NCBI RefSeq assembly: GCF_000685015.1
Contig: NZ_BAYA01000023.1
Coordinates: 1-64,000, forward strand
Direction of reading: 5' to 3'
Origin: Paraburkholderia bannensis NBRC 103871
Lineage (GTDB): Bacteria; Pseudomonadota; Gammaproteobacteria; Burkholderiales; Burkholderiaceae
DNA: 64,000 bases
Part shown: positions 17,479 through 26,086 of the stretch, piece after piece
How positions within the stretch are numbered: the first letter of the stretch is position 1
How the letters are laid out: each line of letters starts with the position of its first letter
The notes under the pieces: model-generated
What the model was told of the DNA's origin: nothing
The model's input: the letters and a program-made list of their open reading frames with translations, nothing else
Database searches by the model: none
Translations under genes and position numbers: made by a program

Positions 17479-18210
17479 ATGCATAGCTGGCTTGAACCGA
17501 AGTATTTCGCGTGGCTCGAACAGGGCCTGGTCGTCACCTTGTTGCTGTCCGCCTGCGCGGGCGTGTGCGCCACGCTGCTCGGCTTCGTGCTGGCCATCGC
17601 GCGCACGGCGCGCAGTGCGGCGCTCGCGCGAGTTGCCGCGCTCTACGTCTTTGTGTTCCGCAATTCGCCGTTGCTGGTGCAACTGATGTTCTGGTATTTC
17701 GGCGCAGCGGCGTTGCTGCCGCCGGACTGGATGACATGGCTTAACAGCGCGCATGGCGTGTCGTGGGGGCCGTTCGCCTTGCACTGGCCGAGCTTCGAAC
17801 TGCTCGCGGGCGGGATCGGCCTTACCTGCTATACGACGGCATTTATCGCAGAAGAATTTCGCGCCGGCATGCGCGGCGTGAGCGAGGCGCAGGCCCAGGC
17901 CGCCGCGGCGCTCGGCATGGGCCGGCTGAGTGCGCTGCGCTACGTGATCCTCCCGCAGGCGCTGCGCATCGCGACGCCGCCGCTCGCGGGGCAATACATG
18001 AATCTCGTGAAGAACTCCTCGCTTGCGATGGCGATTGGCGTGGCGGAACTCTCGTACATGTCGCGCCAGGTGGATACCGAAACGTTCAAGACATTCCAGG
18101 CCTTTGGTATTGCGACCGTGTTTTACGTGTTGACGATTGCGGTGATCGAAGTGGCGCTCGTAGTCTGGCAGCGCACCGGCACCCGCGCACTGTCGCGAGG
18201 TCACGCATGA
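17479..18210 (+). CDS. Amino-acid ABC transporter permease (HisM/GltJ-like)
   Basis: A 243-residue inner-membrane protein with about five helices and the EAA-loop motif AQAAAALGMGRLSALRYVILP that contacts the ATPase. It opens with MHSWLEPKYFAWLEQGLVVT, typical of the family-3 importer permeases. Its stop overlaps the start of the second permease (ATGA at 18207), implying translational coupling and a heterodimeric channel. Confidence 0.92.
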   Translation: MHSWLEPKYFAWLEQGLVVTLLLSACAGVCATLLGFVLAIARTARSAALARVAALYVFVFRNSPLLVQLMFWYFGAAALLPPDWMTWLNSAHGVSWGPFALHWPSFELLAGGIGLTCYTTAFIAEEFRAGMRGVSEAQAQAAAALGMGRLSALRYVILPQALRIATPPLAGQYMNLVKNSSLAMAIGVAELSYMSRQVDTETFKTFQAFGIATVFYVLTIAVIEVALVVWQRTGTRALSRGHA

Positions 18211-18899
18211 CGGAAATCGACGGGTTCTCGACCTTGCGCTATTTGCTGCTGGGTTCGTTTCCGGCGGGGCCCCTCGGCGGCGTTGCGCTGACGATCGCGC
18301 TTTCGGTGACATCGGCGCTGCTTGCGGCGCTGCTCGGTTTAGCGGGCGGCGTGGCGCTGGCCATGACGCGCGGCGTCGCCCATCTGGCGCTCACGGCCGT
18401 CGTGGCGTTCTTCCGCGCGATTCCCGTGCTGATGCTGATTTTCTGGACGTTTTTCCTGATGCCGATACTGCTGCACATCGACGTGCCCGGTCTCGCGACG
18501 GTCGTCTGCGCACTCGCGCTGATCGGCGGCGCGTATCTTTCGCACTCGGTCTACGCGGGCATTGTGTCGATCGGCGCAGGACAGCGCGACGCCGCGCTCT
18601 CGCTTGGCCTGACGCGATGGCAGGCGCTCAGGGACGTGGTGTTGCCGCAGGCCATACGCGTCATGGCGCCGTCGTTCATCAATCAGTGGGTGTCGCTCAT
18701 CAAGGACACCTCGCTTGCGTACATCGTCGGCGTGCCGGAATTCACGTTCCTCGCCAATCAGCTCAATAACCGCTTGATGGTGTATCCCGCGCAGATTTTC
18801 CTGTTCGTCGGGCTCGTCTATCTGCTGCTGTGCGGCGCGCTCCAGGGCCTGGCCGGCTGGCTGCTCGGGAAACCGCGCCGCGGATCGCGGGCAGTTTGA
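18207..18899 (+). CDS. Amino-acid ABC transporter permease, second subunit
   Basis: A 230-residue permease with the EAA-loop motif RDAALSLGLTRWQALRDVVLP and a conserved FINQWVSLIKDTSLAYIVG segment. ATG 18207 overlaps the upstream stop by four bases. No ATP-binding subunit gene follows; the operon ends at a long hairpin at 18912. The transporter must borrow an ATPase encoded elsewhere. Confidence 0.92.
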   Translation: MTEIDGFSTLRYLLLGSFPAGPLGGVALTIALSVTSALLAALLGLAGGVALAMTRGVAHLALTAVVAFFRAIPVLMLIFWTFFLMPILLHIDVPGLATVVCALALIGGAYLSHSVYAGIVSIGAGQRDAALSLGLTRWQALRDVVLPQAIRVMAPSFINQWVSLIKDTSLAYIVGVPEFTFLANQLNNRLMVYPAQIFLFVGLVYLLLCGALQGLAGWLLGKPRRGSRAV

Positions 18900-18911
18900 G
18901 CGCTGCGTCTC

Positions 18912-18947
18912 CAGGGGGCGCGATATTGAAGCAATACGCGCCTCCTG
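18912..18947 (+). terminator. Long hairpin after the ABC permease operon
   Basis: The arms are CAGGGGGCGCG and CGCGCCTCCTG (one G-T pair), then after a single-base bulge TATTG and CAATA, closing on a three-base AAG loop. That makes a 16-pair stem just after the permease stop. No T-run follows, so it may act with Rho or as an RNA-stabilising 3' end. Confidence 0.65.
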
Positions 18948-19325
18948 CCAGTCATCTTCCAGCTATACAGAAAAACATATGGAAGATATGAATTGGTCAT
19001 TTTACTTTGCATACCTGCTGGCATCTAATGGGTCGGGCCAGACCTGTAGATCGAGCCACGGCGCGACGCCAAAGGCTGCAAAGACCGGAGACAAGCATGC
19101 CATCACCCACGCGGCGCAACGCACGCTAGCCCGCGCGTAACTTTCACGCGGCGCAAGCAGCGCACCCACAACCTCAAGCATCGATTCCCGAACTCACGCA
19201 GCGCGCCCGTCAGGCGCACCGCGGGAAGGCACGCGTGCGCCGCCCGAAGCTCGCGTCCACCCGTTCGCACATTAAAAATCCGCAGCGGCGCGTGAGATGC
19301 GTGACCGCCTGCGCAGGAGACAACC
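18948..19325. other. Intergenic stretch with AT-rich promoter-like part
   Basis: No gene is seen. Bases 18965-19015 are unusually AT-rich and contain CATATG, GATATG and the octamer CATTTTAC that is also found in the elements at 10613 and 12075. The rest up to the MFS start is GC-rich without recognisable structure. Confidence 0.5.
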
Positions 19326-20702
19326 ATGGCAATCTCGCGCACCGTCGATGTGACGGCCTTTATCGACCGGCATCGCGTCTCGCGGTTTCAGACGCTGATC
19401 GTGGCGCTTTGCTTCCTGATCGTCGCCATCGATGGCTTCGATACGGCGGCGATCGGCTTCATCGCGCCAGTGCTGCACACGCAGTGGCAGCTGGGGGCGG
19501 CTCAACTCGCGCCGCTGTTCGGTGCGGGTCTTGCGGGGCTGATGGTCGGCGCGCTGGCGTTCGGGCCGTTCGGCGACCGGGTGGGGCGCAAGCGCCTGCT
19601 GCTGGTGTGCGTGAGCGCATTCGGGCTGGCGAGCGCGATGTCCGCGTTCGCGCCCTCGCTCGGCGTGCTGGTTGCGCTGCGCTTTCTCACGGGCCTTGGC
19701 CTGGGCGGCGCCATGCCGAATGCGATCACGCTGACTTCGGAGTACTGCCCGGCCGCGCGCCGGTCGTTCCTCGTCACGACGATGTTCTGCGGTTTCACGA
19801 TTGGCTCGGCGCTGGGGGGATTCGCCGCGGCGGCGCTCATCGAGCATTACGGCTGGCGCGCGGTGCTGCTGGTGGGCGGCGTCGCACCGCTCGCGCTGGT
19901 GCCGCTGCTGGCGTGGCAACTGCCGGAGTCGGTGCGCTATCTCGCGGGCCGTGGCGAACACGCCGGACACCGCGAACGCATCAAGCAGACGCTCACCCGC
20001 CTCGCCCCGGACGCCGATCCCGCCGATCTCGCCGACGTAGTGTTCACCGCTTCCGCCACGAAGGCTGGCGGCTCGCCGGTGGGGCAACTGTTCCGCCCCG
20101 AACTGCTGCGCGGCACGCTGCTCATGTGGCTGGCGTTCTTCATGAGCCTGCTGGTGATCTACCTGCTGTCGAGCTGGCTGCCCACGCTGCTGCGCTCGAC
20201 GGGCGCTTCGCTGCGCACGGCCGCGCTCGTCACGGCGATGTTCCAGGTGGGCGGCACGCTCGGCGCGATCGTGCTCGGCTGGCTCATGGATCGGCTCAAT
20301 CCGTGTTTCGTGCTTGGCGCGAGCTACGCGGCGGCGGGCGTATTTACCGCCGCCATCGGCTCGCTGGCAGCGTCGCCGTGGCTTGCGGCGCTTGCCGTGT
20401 TCCTCGCGGGATTCTGCGTATCGGGCTCGCAGGTGGGCGCCAATGCGCTTTCGGCGGCGTTTTATCCGACCGATTGCCGGGCCACCGGCGTGAGCTGGGC
20501 AAATGGCGTGGGACGGCTGGGATCGGTGGTCGGCTCGGTCGCGGGCGGCGCCATGCTGTCGATGGGCTTGAGCCTGCAAGCGGTCTTTGTGATCGTCGGC
20601 GTGCCTGCGGTGGTGGCGGGCATTGCGATGGCGGCGCTCGGGCGGTGGCGCAACCACGCGAGCGTCATGCCGCAGGACGACCTGCTGCTCAGCGGCGAAT
20701 AA
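19326..20702 (+). CDS. MFS transporter, aromatic acid:H+ symporter (AAHS) type
   Basis: A 458-residue, 12-helix transporter. FLIVAIDGFDTAAIGFIAP in helix 1 and GPFGDRVGRKRLL in loop 2-3 match the AAHS family (PcaK, BenK), which imports benzoate derivatives with protons; the DGFD acid is the family's conserved residue. AGGAG precedes ATG 19326. A porin gene follows after 94 bases in the same direction, which would give an outer/inner membrane import pair. Confidence 0.9.
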   Translation: MAISRTVDVTAFIDRHRVSRFQTLIVALCFLIVAIDGFDTAAIGFIAPVLHTQWQLGAAQLAPLFGAGLAGLMVGALAFGPFGDRVGRKRLLLVCVSAFGLASAMSAFAPSLGVLVALRFLTGLGLGGAMPNAITLTSEYCPAARRSFLVTTMFCGFTIGSALGGFAAAALIEHYGWRAVLLVGGVAPLALVPLLAWQLPESVRYLAGRGEHAGHRERIKQTLTRLAPDADPADLADVVFTASATKAGGSPVGQLFRPELLRGTLLMWLAFFMSLLVIYLLSSWLPTLLRSTGASLRTAALVTAMFQVGGTLGAIVLGWLMDRLNPCFVLGASYAAAGVFTAAIGSLAASPWLAALAVFLAGFCVSGSQVGANALSAAFYPTDCRATGVSWANGVGRLGSVVGSVAGGAMLSMGLSLQAVFVIVGVPAVVAGIAMAALGRWRNHASVMPQDDLLLSGE

Positions 20703-20703
20703 G

Positions 20704-20730
20704 GCGCGCACAAACACGGCGAGCGCGCCG
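20704..20730 (+). terminator. Weak hairpin between MFS and porin genes
   Basis: GGCGCGC at 20704-20710 and GCGCGCC at 20724-20730 form a seven-pair stem with a 13-base loop. No T-run follows, so termination is only possible. Confidence 0.35.
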
Positions 20731-20796
20731 TATGCAGCGACACAAAAAATAAACGACGCACGCACGAGCGACGTCGATACATCTGGAGATCGTTCA

Positions 20797-21945
20797 ATGA
20801 AAAAACTTATCGCCGCGGCCTGCGGGGCCGCGTTCGGCATGGCCGCAACCCAATTGGCCCACGCCCAGTCGAGCGTGACGCTTTACGGCATCCTGGACAC
20901 CGGCATCGAATACGTCACGCACGCCAACCGGCAGGGCGACAGCCTCGTGCGTATGCCGGGCATCACGGGCGAAATGCCATCGCGCTGGGGACTGCGCGGC
21001 ACCGAAGCACTGGGCGGCGGGTTATCGACGGTATTCGTGCTCGAAAGCGGCTTTAACGTGCGCGGCGGCGACAGCGGCCAGGGCGGCCGACTTTTCGGGC
21101 GCCAGGCCTGGGTCGGCCTGCAAGGGCCCTTCGGGACACTGAGCCTGGGGCGCCAGTACACGATGACCTTCTGGGCGATCCAGGACTCGGACGTGCTCGG
21201 GCCGGATATCTACGGCGGCACCGGCACATTCGACAACTACGTGCCCAATGCCCGCAGCGACAACACCCTCGCCTGGAAGGGCTCATGGCAGGGCGTCACG
21301 GCCGGTGCGACCTGGTCGTTCGGGCGCGATTCGGCGGGCACGGGGAACTCGCCTGGACAGGGCACGTGCGCGGGGCAAACGCCGGGCGATTCGCAGGCCT
21401 GCCGGCAATGGTCGGCGATGCTGCGCTACGACGCGCCCGCGGGCTTTGGCGTGGCTGCGGCCTATGACCAGCAACGCGGCGGCGCGGGCGCAGCGGCGAA
21501 CTTCTTCGACGGCGTGACGCCCATCACGCTGACGAATTCAGGCGACACCGACACGCGCATCCAGTTGAACGGGTATGCACACGTAGGGCCGGTGAAGGTG
21601 GGCGGCGGCTGGCTCGGTCGCCGCGTCGATACGGCTGCAAGCGCGCTGCCGAACGTGCAGTCGAACCTCTACTATGTGACGGCGTCCTGGTACGCGACGC
21701 CGTCATGGCTCATCGACGGAGGCGTCTACCGCATGATCAACGGCGACCAGGACGCGCGCGGCACGCTGGTTACGCTACGCAGCACGTATCTGCTTTCGAA
21801 GCGCTCGGCCGTGTATCTGCAGGGCGGTTATCTCGCCAATAGCGCGCACGCGGCCTATGCGATCAGCCAGGGCGGCGCGGGTGCGTCGCCGGGGGCGGGC
21901 ATGTCGCAGCTTGGTCTGATGGCGGGGATCCGGCAGATGTTCTGA
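20797..21945 (+). CDS. Gram-negative porin (OmpC/Burkholderia type)
   Basis: A 382-residue outer-membrane porin. The signal peptide is cleaved after QLAHA (residue 23); the mature start is QSSVTLYGILDTGI. It has SRWGLRGTEALGGGLS and ends in a C-terminal Phe. A Cys-containing loop SPGQGTCAGQTPGD occurs near residue 185 and is repeated exactly in the porin at 62936, showing a recent paralogous relation. It follows the AAHS-type MFS gene and may supply the same substrate. Confidence 0.94.
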   Translation: MKKLIAAACGAAFGMAATQLAHAQSSVTLYGILDTGIEYVTHANRQGDSLVRMPGITGEMPSRWGLRGTEALGGGLSTVFVLESGFNVRGGDSGQGGRLFGRQAWVGLQGPFGTLSLGRQYTMTFWAIQDSDVLGPDIYGGTGTFDNYVPNARSDNTLAWKGSWQGVTAGATWSFGRDSAGTGNSPGQGTCAGQTPGDSQACRQWSAMLRYDAPAGFGVAAAYDQQRGGAGAAANFFDGVTPITLTNSGDTDTRIQLNGYAHVGPVKVGGGWLGRRVDTAASALPNVQSNLYYVTASWYATPSWLIDGGVYRMINGDQDARGTLVTLRSTYLLSKRSAVYLQGGYLANSAHAAYAISQGGAGASPGAGMSQLGLMAGIRQMF

Positions 21946-21970
21946 GCCGCATGTAGTTGCGCGTGCAACA

Positions 21971-22822
21971 TTATGGCGCAGCGGGTGTCCTGGCGATGAA
22001 CATCACGTGCAGCGTGTCCGGCGGCGTGAAATTTTCACGCGTGGCAACGAAGCGCGTCGGCGAGACTTTTTTCAGGTCGCCGGGAAAGCACAGCGACAGG
22101 ACGTCCGTAGGCGCGGCCTTATCCAGCGTCAGGGAGTAGTGGCCGACCGGCCCGGACGGCAACGCGCCCGATGCGGTGTCGATCAGGACATCGAACTGGA
22201 TCGATCCAGCATCGATGCGGTCATTGACGTTCTTGCGCATCGTGTCGTTCACGCAGACTGAACCGGCATCGCTGGCCGATAGCGGATAGCTGGCATTGAT
22301 GCCCACGGCCGCCTTGTAATCCAGTGCGATGGCGACGGTCTTGCCAGCCGGGAAGGCTTGCGTCCACGTCCGCGTTACCCGTACGGGCGACATCATGCCG
22401 TCCACATGCGCGACGGCCACGCGATCGATGTGAAGCGTCTGCGGCGCGCCGTTCACCTTGACGCTCAACGCGAGGGGATTGGCCGCGTCGGCGCCATCCA
22501 GTGCGCGTTCGGCTTCCAGCGGCGCGCGGTCGAAGACCGGCAGTGGAAACGACGCCTGGCGCATCAGGTCGTGGTTGCCGGTGTTGCGAATGACGTATTC
22601 CAGGTGAACACGATCGGCGGTGACGCTGAGGTGTTCGTCGTCCAGCGCCAGTCCGCTGCTATCGGACAAGTGAAGTCCGCCGGTGGGGACGGCGCTGATC
22701 ACGTCGCTCGCGTGAGCGGGAAGCGCCATCGCAGCGAACAGGAAAGCGCCGAGTGAAAGCGTCGCTCGCTTGCGCAGCGGCTTGAGTCGGTCAGTGGCGG
22801 GGCACGGCAAAACGTTGGGCAA
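21971..22822 (-). CDS. DUF4424-like secreted protein
   Basis: A 283-residue protein with a signal peptide (SLGAFLFAAMALPAHAS). The mature part starts VPTGGLHLSDSSGLALDDEHLSVTADRVHLEYVIRNTG and later has QASFPLPVF, the pattern of DUF4424 proteins, which are periplasmic or surface beta-rich proteins of unknown role. A TTG start at 22822 is preferred since GAGGAG sits seven bases upstream. The convergent neighbour is a porin; a 16-bp palindrome lies about 95 bases upstream. Confidence 0.78.
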   Translation of the reverse strand: MPNVLPCPATDRLKPLRKRATLSLGAFLFAAMALPAHASDVISAVPTGGLHLSDSSGLALDDEHLSVTADRVHLEYVIRNTGNHDLMRQASFPLPVFDRAPLEAERALDGADAANPLALSVKVNGAPQTLHIDRVAVAHVDGMMSPVRVTRTWTQAFPAGKTVAIALDYKAAVGINASYPLSASDAGSVCVNDTMRKNVNDRIDAGSIQFDVLIDTASGALPSGPVGHYSLTLDKAAPTDVLSLCFPGDLKKVSPTRFVATRENFTPPDTLHVMFIARTPAAP

Positions 22823-22917
22823 AACTCTTCTCCTCGTCGATGCATAAGGCCGGGGCAGGCGAACTATACACGGCCTTTGGCAACGTCGAGGCTCAGGAGT
22901 CGAAGCACGCGATTGTC

Positions 22918-22950
22918 GGTTAATCGATTAACCACAACCTGCTAATTAGC
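22918..22950. promoter_or_regulatory. Two AT-rich palindromes upstream of the DUF4424 gene
   Basis: A perfect 16-bp palindrome GGTTAATCGATTAACC (22918-22933) is followed by the 10-bp palindrome GCTAATTAGC (22941-22950). They lie between the oxidoreductase stop and the DUF4424 start. A central CG with flanking symmetric A/T bases is common in repressor operators. Confidence 0.5.
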
Positions 22951-22952
22951 GA

Positions 22953-24605
22953 TTACGGATGCCTCTCCTGCAAATACTTGTGCACGAACGCAATCGCCAT
23001 GCTTCCTTCGCCAACCGCCGATGCCACCCGCTTGATCGGGCTCAGTCGCACGTCGCCGCAGGCGAAAATGCCGGGCACGCTCGTTTCTAGCAGGTAAGGA
23101 TCGCGCGTGTGCGACCAGCGTCCTGCCTTGACGACATCGTCGCCGGTCAGGACGTAGCCCCGCTCGTTGCGCGCAATGCCCGCGGGCAGCCAGGCCGTTT
23201 CCGCGTCGGCGCCGATGAAAACAAACAACCCTCCGCAATCGTGGCGGCTGACGCTCGCGCTCGCCTTGTCGACGATGTCGATGGCGCCCAGATGGGTCTC
23301 GCCGTATGCGCCGACTACTTCGGCCTGCAACCTGACCGCCACGTTCGACTTCCTGGCGAGCTGCTCGACCAGATAGCGCGACATGCTTTTCTCCAGCGCG
23401 TCGCCGCGCACCACCAGCGTCACCTGGCGCGCGTGGCTGGAGAAGTAGAGCGCGGCCTGTCCGGCCGAGTTGCCGCCGCCGATCAGGTACACGTCCAGTC
23501 CATGCGTCGCGCCCGCCTCGTTGCGCGACGCGCCGTAGTAGATGCCTTTGCCGATGAAGCGGTCGAAGCCGTCGATGGCCAGCCGCCGCCACGTAACGCC
23601 GGTCGCAAGAATGAGCGTGCGCGCACCGATAACGTCGCCGCCGTCGAGTTGCAACTGGCGCGCTTCGACGTCGATGCCCGCCACGGAACGCGTCACCAGG
23701 ATCTCCGCGCCAAGCCGCTTTGCCTGCAATAAGGCGCGGTTGGCTAGCTCGTCGCCGGACACGCCGTTTGGGAAGCCAAGGTAGTTTTCGATGCGCGACG
23801 AAGTGCCGGCCTGTCCGCCTGGCGCTTCGCGTTCGACCACGATGGTGCGCAAGCCCTCGGACGCGCCATAGACGGCGGCCGCCAGGCCAGCCGGGCCGCC
23901 GCCGACGATCACCGCGTCGTAGTCGGCAAGCTGGGGCTGGGTCTGCAGACCGAGTCGCCCGGCGAGTTCTCGTATCGTCGGGCGGTTGAGGAGGGTGCCG
24001 TCGGCGAGGCGCAGCGCCGGGCATTGCGGCCCGGACGGGCAGTCTCCGGGCCAGCGCCTGGCCAGTTCCGGGGAATCGGGCGCGATCCAGTCGCAGCTGA
24101 TCTGGTTGCGTTCGAGAAACTGGCGCAAGCCGAGGCAGTCCGCGTCCCAGCGCTCGCCGACCAGGGTCACGCGCGGCCTGGGCGGTTCGGCGGAAAGGCC
24201 CTGCAGCCCGCCGATGCGCTCGCGTGCGAGCGCGCCCATTTTTTCCGCGACCTGCGGCGACGCCGCCGCGAGCGCGTAATAGTGCGCTGCGTCAACGCGC
24301 ATGACGCGCGACGGTTCCGCTGCCCGATAGGCGCCCGGAAACGGCGAACTCAGCGCGAGCGGCACCTCGCCGAAGATGGTGCCGGGCAAGCGCCACCCGA
24401 GCGTGCGCTCGACGCCGTCGAACAGCTTGACCACTTCGATCTTGCCCGCGAGCACGGCATAGAGCGCGCGCTCCGCGCCTTCATGAACCGCGAATTCGCC
24501 GCTGCACAGGTGCAGGTCGGCCGATGTGTGCGCGAGATGGTCGAGTTCGGCGTCGCCAAGCGAGGCGAAAAGCGGGATGGCGCGAAGGTCGTCGGCGGTC
24601 AGCAT
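22953..24605 (-). CDS. Cyclic-nucleotide-binding domain fused to a thioredoxin-reductase-like flavoprotein
   Basis: A 550-residue fusion. Residues about 10-125 form a cNMP-binding/Crp-like sensor (GEFAVHEGAERALYAVLAG, then LPGTIFGEVPLAL). About 145-215 resemble a thioredoxin-like spacer. About 225-550 are a TrxR-type FAD/NAD(P)H domain with VIVGGGPAGLAAAVYGAS, LIGGGNSAGQAALYFS and GIFACGDVRL. The redox pair CxxC of true thioredoxin reductases is absent; the equivalent place reads IYYGASRNEA. It probably oxidises NADPH onto another acceptor, gated by ligand binding at the N-terminus (inference). Confidence 0.88.
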   Translation of the reverse strand: MLTADDLRAIPLFASLGDAELDHLAHTSADLHLCSGEFAVHEGAERALYAVLAGKIEVVKLFDGVERTLGWRLPGTIFGEVPLALSSPFPGAYRAAEPSRVMRVDAAHYYALAAASPQVAEKMGALARERIGGLQGLSAEPPRPRVTLVGERWDADCLGLRQFLERNQISCDWIAPDSPELARRWPGDCPSGPQCPALRLADGTLLNRPTIRELAGRLGLQTQPQLADYDAVIVGGGPAGLAAAVYGASEGLRTIVVEREAPGGQAGTSSRIENYLGFPNGVSGDELANRALLQAKRLGAEILVTRSVAGIDVEARQLQLDGGDVIGARTLILATGVTWRRLAIDGFDRFIGKGIYYGASRNEAGATHGLDVYLIGGGNSAGQAALYFSSHARQVTLVVRGDALEKSMSRYLVEQLARKSNVAVRLQAEVVGAYGETHLGAIDIVDKASASVSRHDCGGLFVFIGADAETAWLPAGIARNERGYVLTGDDVVKAGRWSHTRDPYLLETSVPGIFACGDVRLSPIKRVASAVGEGSMAIAFVHKYLQERHP

Positions 24606-24755
24606 GATTCGTTATCCCTGGCAGACAATGAATCGCAGTGCGGGAAGGGGCGTACCTGATCCGAACCAGTATAGGTCGGGCTGTCGCGCCCGCGTGACCT
24701 GGAGACACGCGCTCTTCGTGTATAAATGGGCAACCGAAGACAACTGGAGCCGTCC

Positions 24756-26033
24756 GTGGCCGACCTTCCGCCCGACAACCCGTCCGACAACAACCAGCCC
24801 GCAGCGCAAGGCGCGCGCACCGGCATTTCGCGGCGCGCCAGATTCTGGATCCTGTGCGGCGGCGTTGTCGTGCTGCTGGGCATCCTGCTGACGATATTCA
24901 ATCCCTTCCGCGAGAAGCTCGACGAGCATGCGCTGGGCGAGCTGGGATTCTTCTCGGGCGTCTGCAATGACGGGGGCAACGCCGCGGTCGCCCCCGAGCC
25001 GGGCTGCCTCTCGCTACGGGCGAAGCCGACCTTGACGACGGCGCAGCTTGCCGCCGCCGTTCCGCATCTCGACAAGATTGACCGCAAACTGCAGTTGAGC
25101 CTGGCGGACACGGCGATCGATAACATCGACGCGCTGAAAGATCTGGACAATCTCGAATCGCTCGACCTCACTGGCACCCAGGTCTGGAACATCGACGCGC
25201 TGCAGGGCATGCGTTCCCTGACGACGCTCGTGCTGCACCGTACCCAGATCCAGAACCTCGATGCGGTGAAAGGGCTGACCGGTCTGCAATCGCTGATTCT
25301 CTGGGACACCGGGGTCGCGAATCTCGATGCGCTGAAGGACTTGAGCGACCTGCGGCAGCTCGACTTGCGCGATACGCAGGTTCGCGACCTGGATGTGCTG
25401 GCGAAGCTGCCTCACCTGGACACGCTCAAGCTCGGCGGCGCGAGAAACGTCAAGAACATCAAGCCGATCGGACAGCTGGATGCGCTGAAGACGCTCGACC
25501 TCAACGAAACACAGGTCGACCGTCTTGACGCCCTGAAGAGCCTGCACGACCTTCAGGCGCTTTATCTGGCGAACACGCCGGTGCGCGATGTCGATGTGCT
25601 GGCGGACATGCCCAACCTGACGACGCTCGTGCTCGACGGGTCGAAAGTCGAGAACATCGACGCGATGCGGGGGCTGCTCCAGTTGCAGACGCTGGTGCTG
25701 TCGCGCACGCAGGTGACGGACATCGGGGCGCTCAAGGGGCTGACGAAGCTGCAGCGGCTCAACCTGTCCGATACCGATGTCGAGAAGATCGACGCATTGA
25801 GCGACCTGAAGCACCTTGAAACGCTCAATCTCTTTCGCACCGACGTGCAGGACGTCGATGCGCTGAAGGGGCTCACGGGGCTGCGCGAACTCTATCTGGC
25901 GAACACGCCGGTCAGGAACGTCGATGTGCTCAAAGGCCTGACCGGGCTGCGGGAGCTGGTGCTCTATGGCTCGCAGGCCAGCAACGTCGACGACCTCAAG
26001 GCCGCTTTGCCGAACACGCGGATTGTCTGGTAG
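24756..26033 (+). CDS. Membrane-anchored leucine-rich repeat protein
   Basis: A 425-residue protein with one membrane helix near residues 30-47 (FWILCGGVVVLLGILLTIF) and a long periplasmic part containing 14 consecutive leucine-rich repeats. Each is 22 residues (one is 23), with the pattern LxxLxLxxTxVxxIDALKGL, similar to internalin-like bacterial LRRs. It is likely a protein-binding scaffold on the outer face of the inner membrane. GTG 24756 is chosen because GGAG lies six bases upstream; ATG 24726 is an alternative. Partner unknown; it stands alone, convergent with tdm. Confidence 0.85.
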   Translation: MADLPPDNPSDNNQPAAQGARTGISRRARFWILCGGVVVLLGILLTIFNPFREKLDEHALGELGFFSGVCNDGGNAAVAPEPGCLSLRAKPTLTTAQLAAAVPHLDKIDRKLQLSLADTAIDNIDALKDLDNLESLDLTGTQVWNIDALQGMRSLTTLVLHRTQIQNLDAVKGLTGLQSLILWDTGVANLDALKDLSDLRQLDLRDTQVRDLDVLAKLPHLDTLKLGGARNVKNIKPIGQLDALKTLDLNETQVDRLDALKSLHDLQALYLANTPVRDVDVLADMPNLTTLVLDGSKVENIDAMRGLLQLQTLVLSRTQVTDIGALKGLTKLQRLNLSDTDVEKIDALSDLKHLETLNLFRTDVQDVDALKGLTGLRELYLANTPVRNVDVLKGLTGLRELVLYGSQASNVDDLKAALPNTRIVW

Positions 26034-26042
26034 CGCGCGTTC

Positions 26043-26086
26043 GGCCCGCACTCAGGGCCGCACTCAGGGCCGCACTCAGGCCCGCA
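26043..26086. repeat. 12-bp tandem repeat between convergent genes
   Basis: About 3.6 copies of a 12-base unit (GGSCCGCACTCA) run between the LRR gene stop and the end of tdm, reaching into the last tdm codons (stop at 26076-26078). It may have moved the tdm stop codon. Confidence 0.8.

Noticed and set aside
17763..18206. N-terminal extension of the second permease frame
   Set aside because: The frame is open but lies inside the first permease gene and is Arg-rich; the ATGA overlap at 18207 is the natural start.
18965..19015. Third copy of the porin/MFS upstream element
   Set aside because: Only the octamer CATTTTAC is shared with the elements at 10613 and 12075; the other blocks are missing, so this is not counted as a copy.
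19272..20840. 522-codon open frame on the minus strand
   Set aside because: Antisense to the AAHS-type transporter gene and full of Arg/His/Gln; no recognisable domain.
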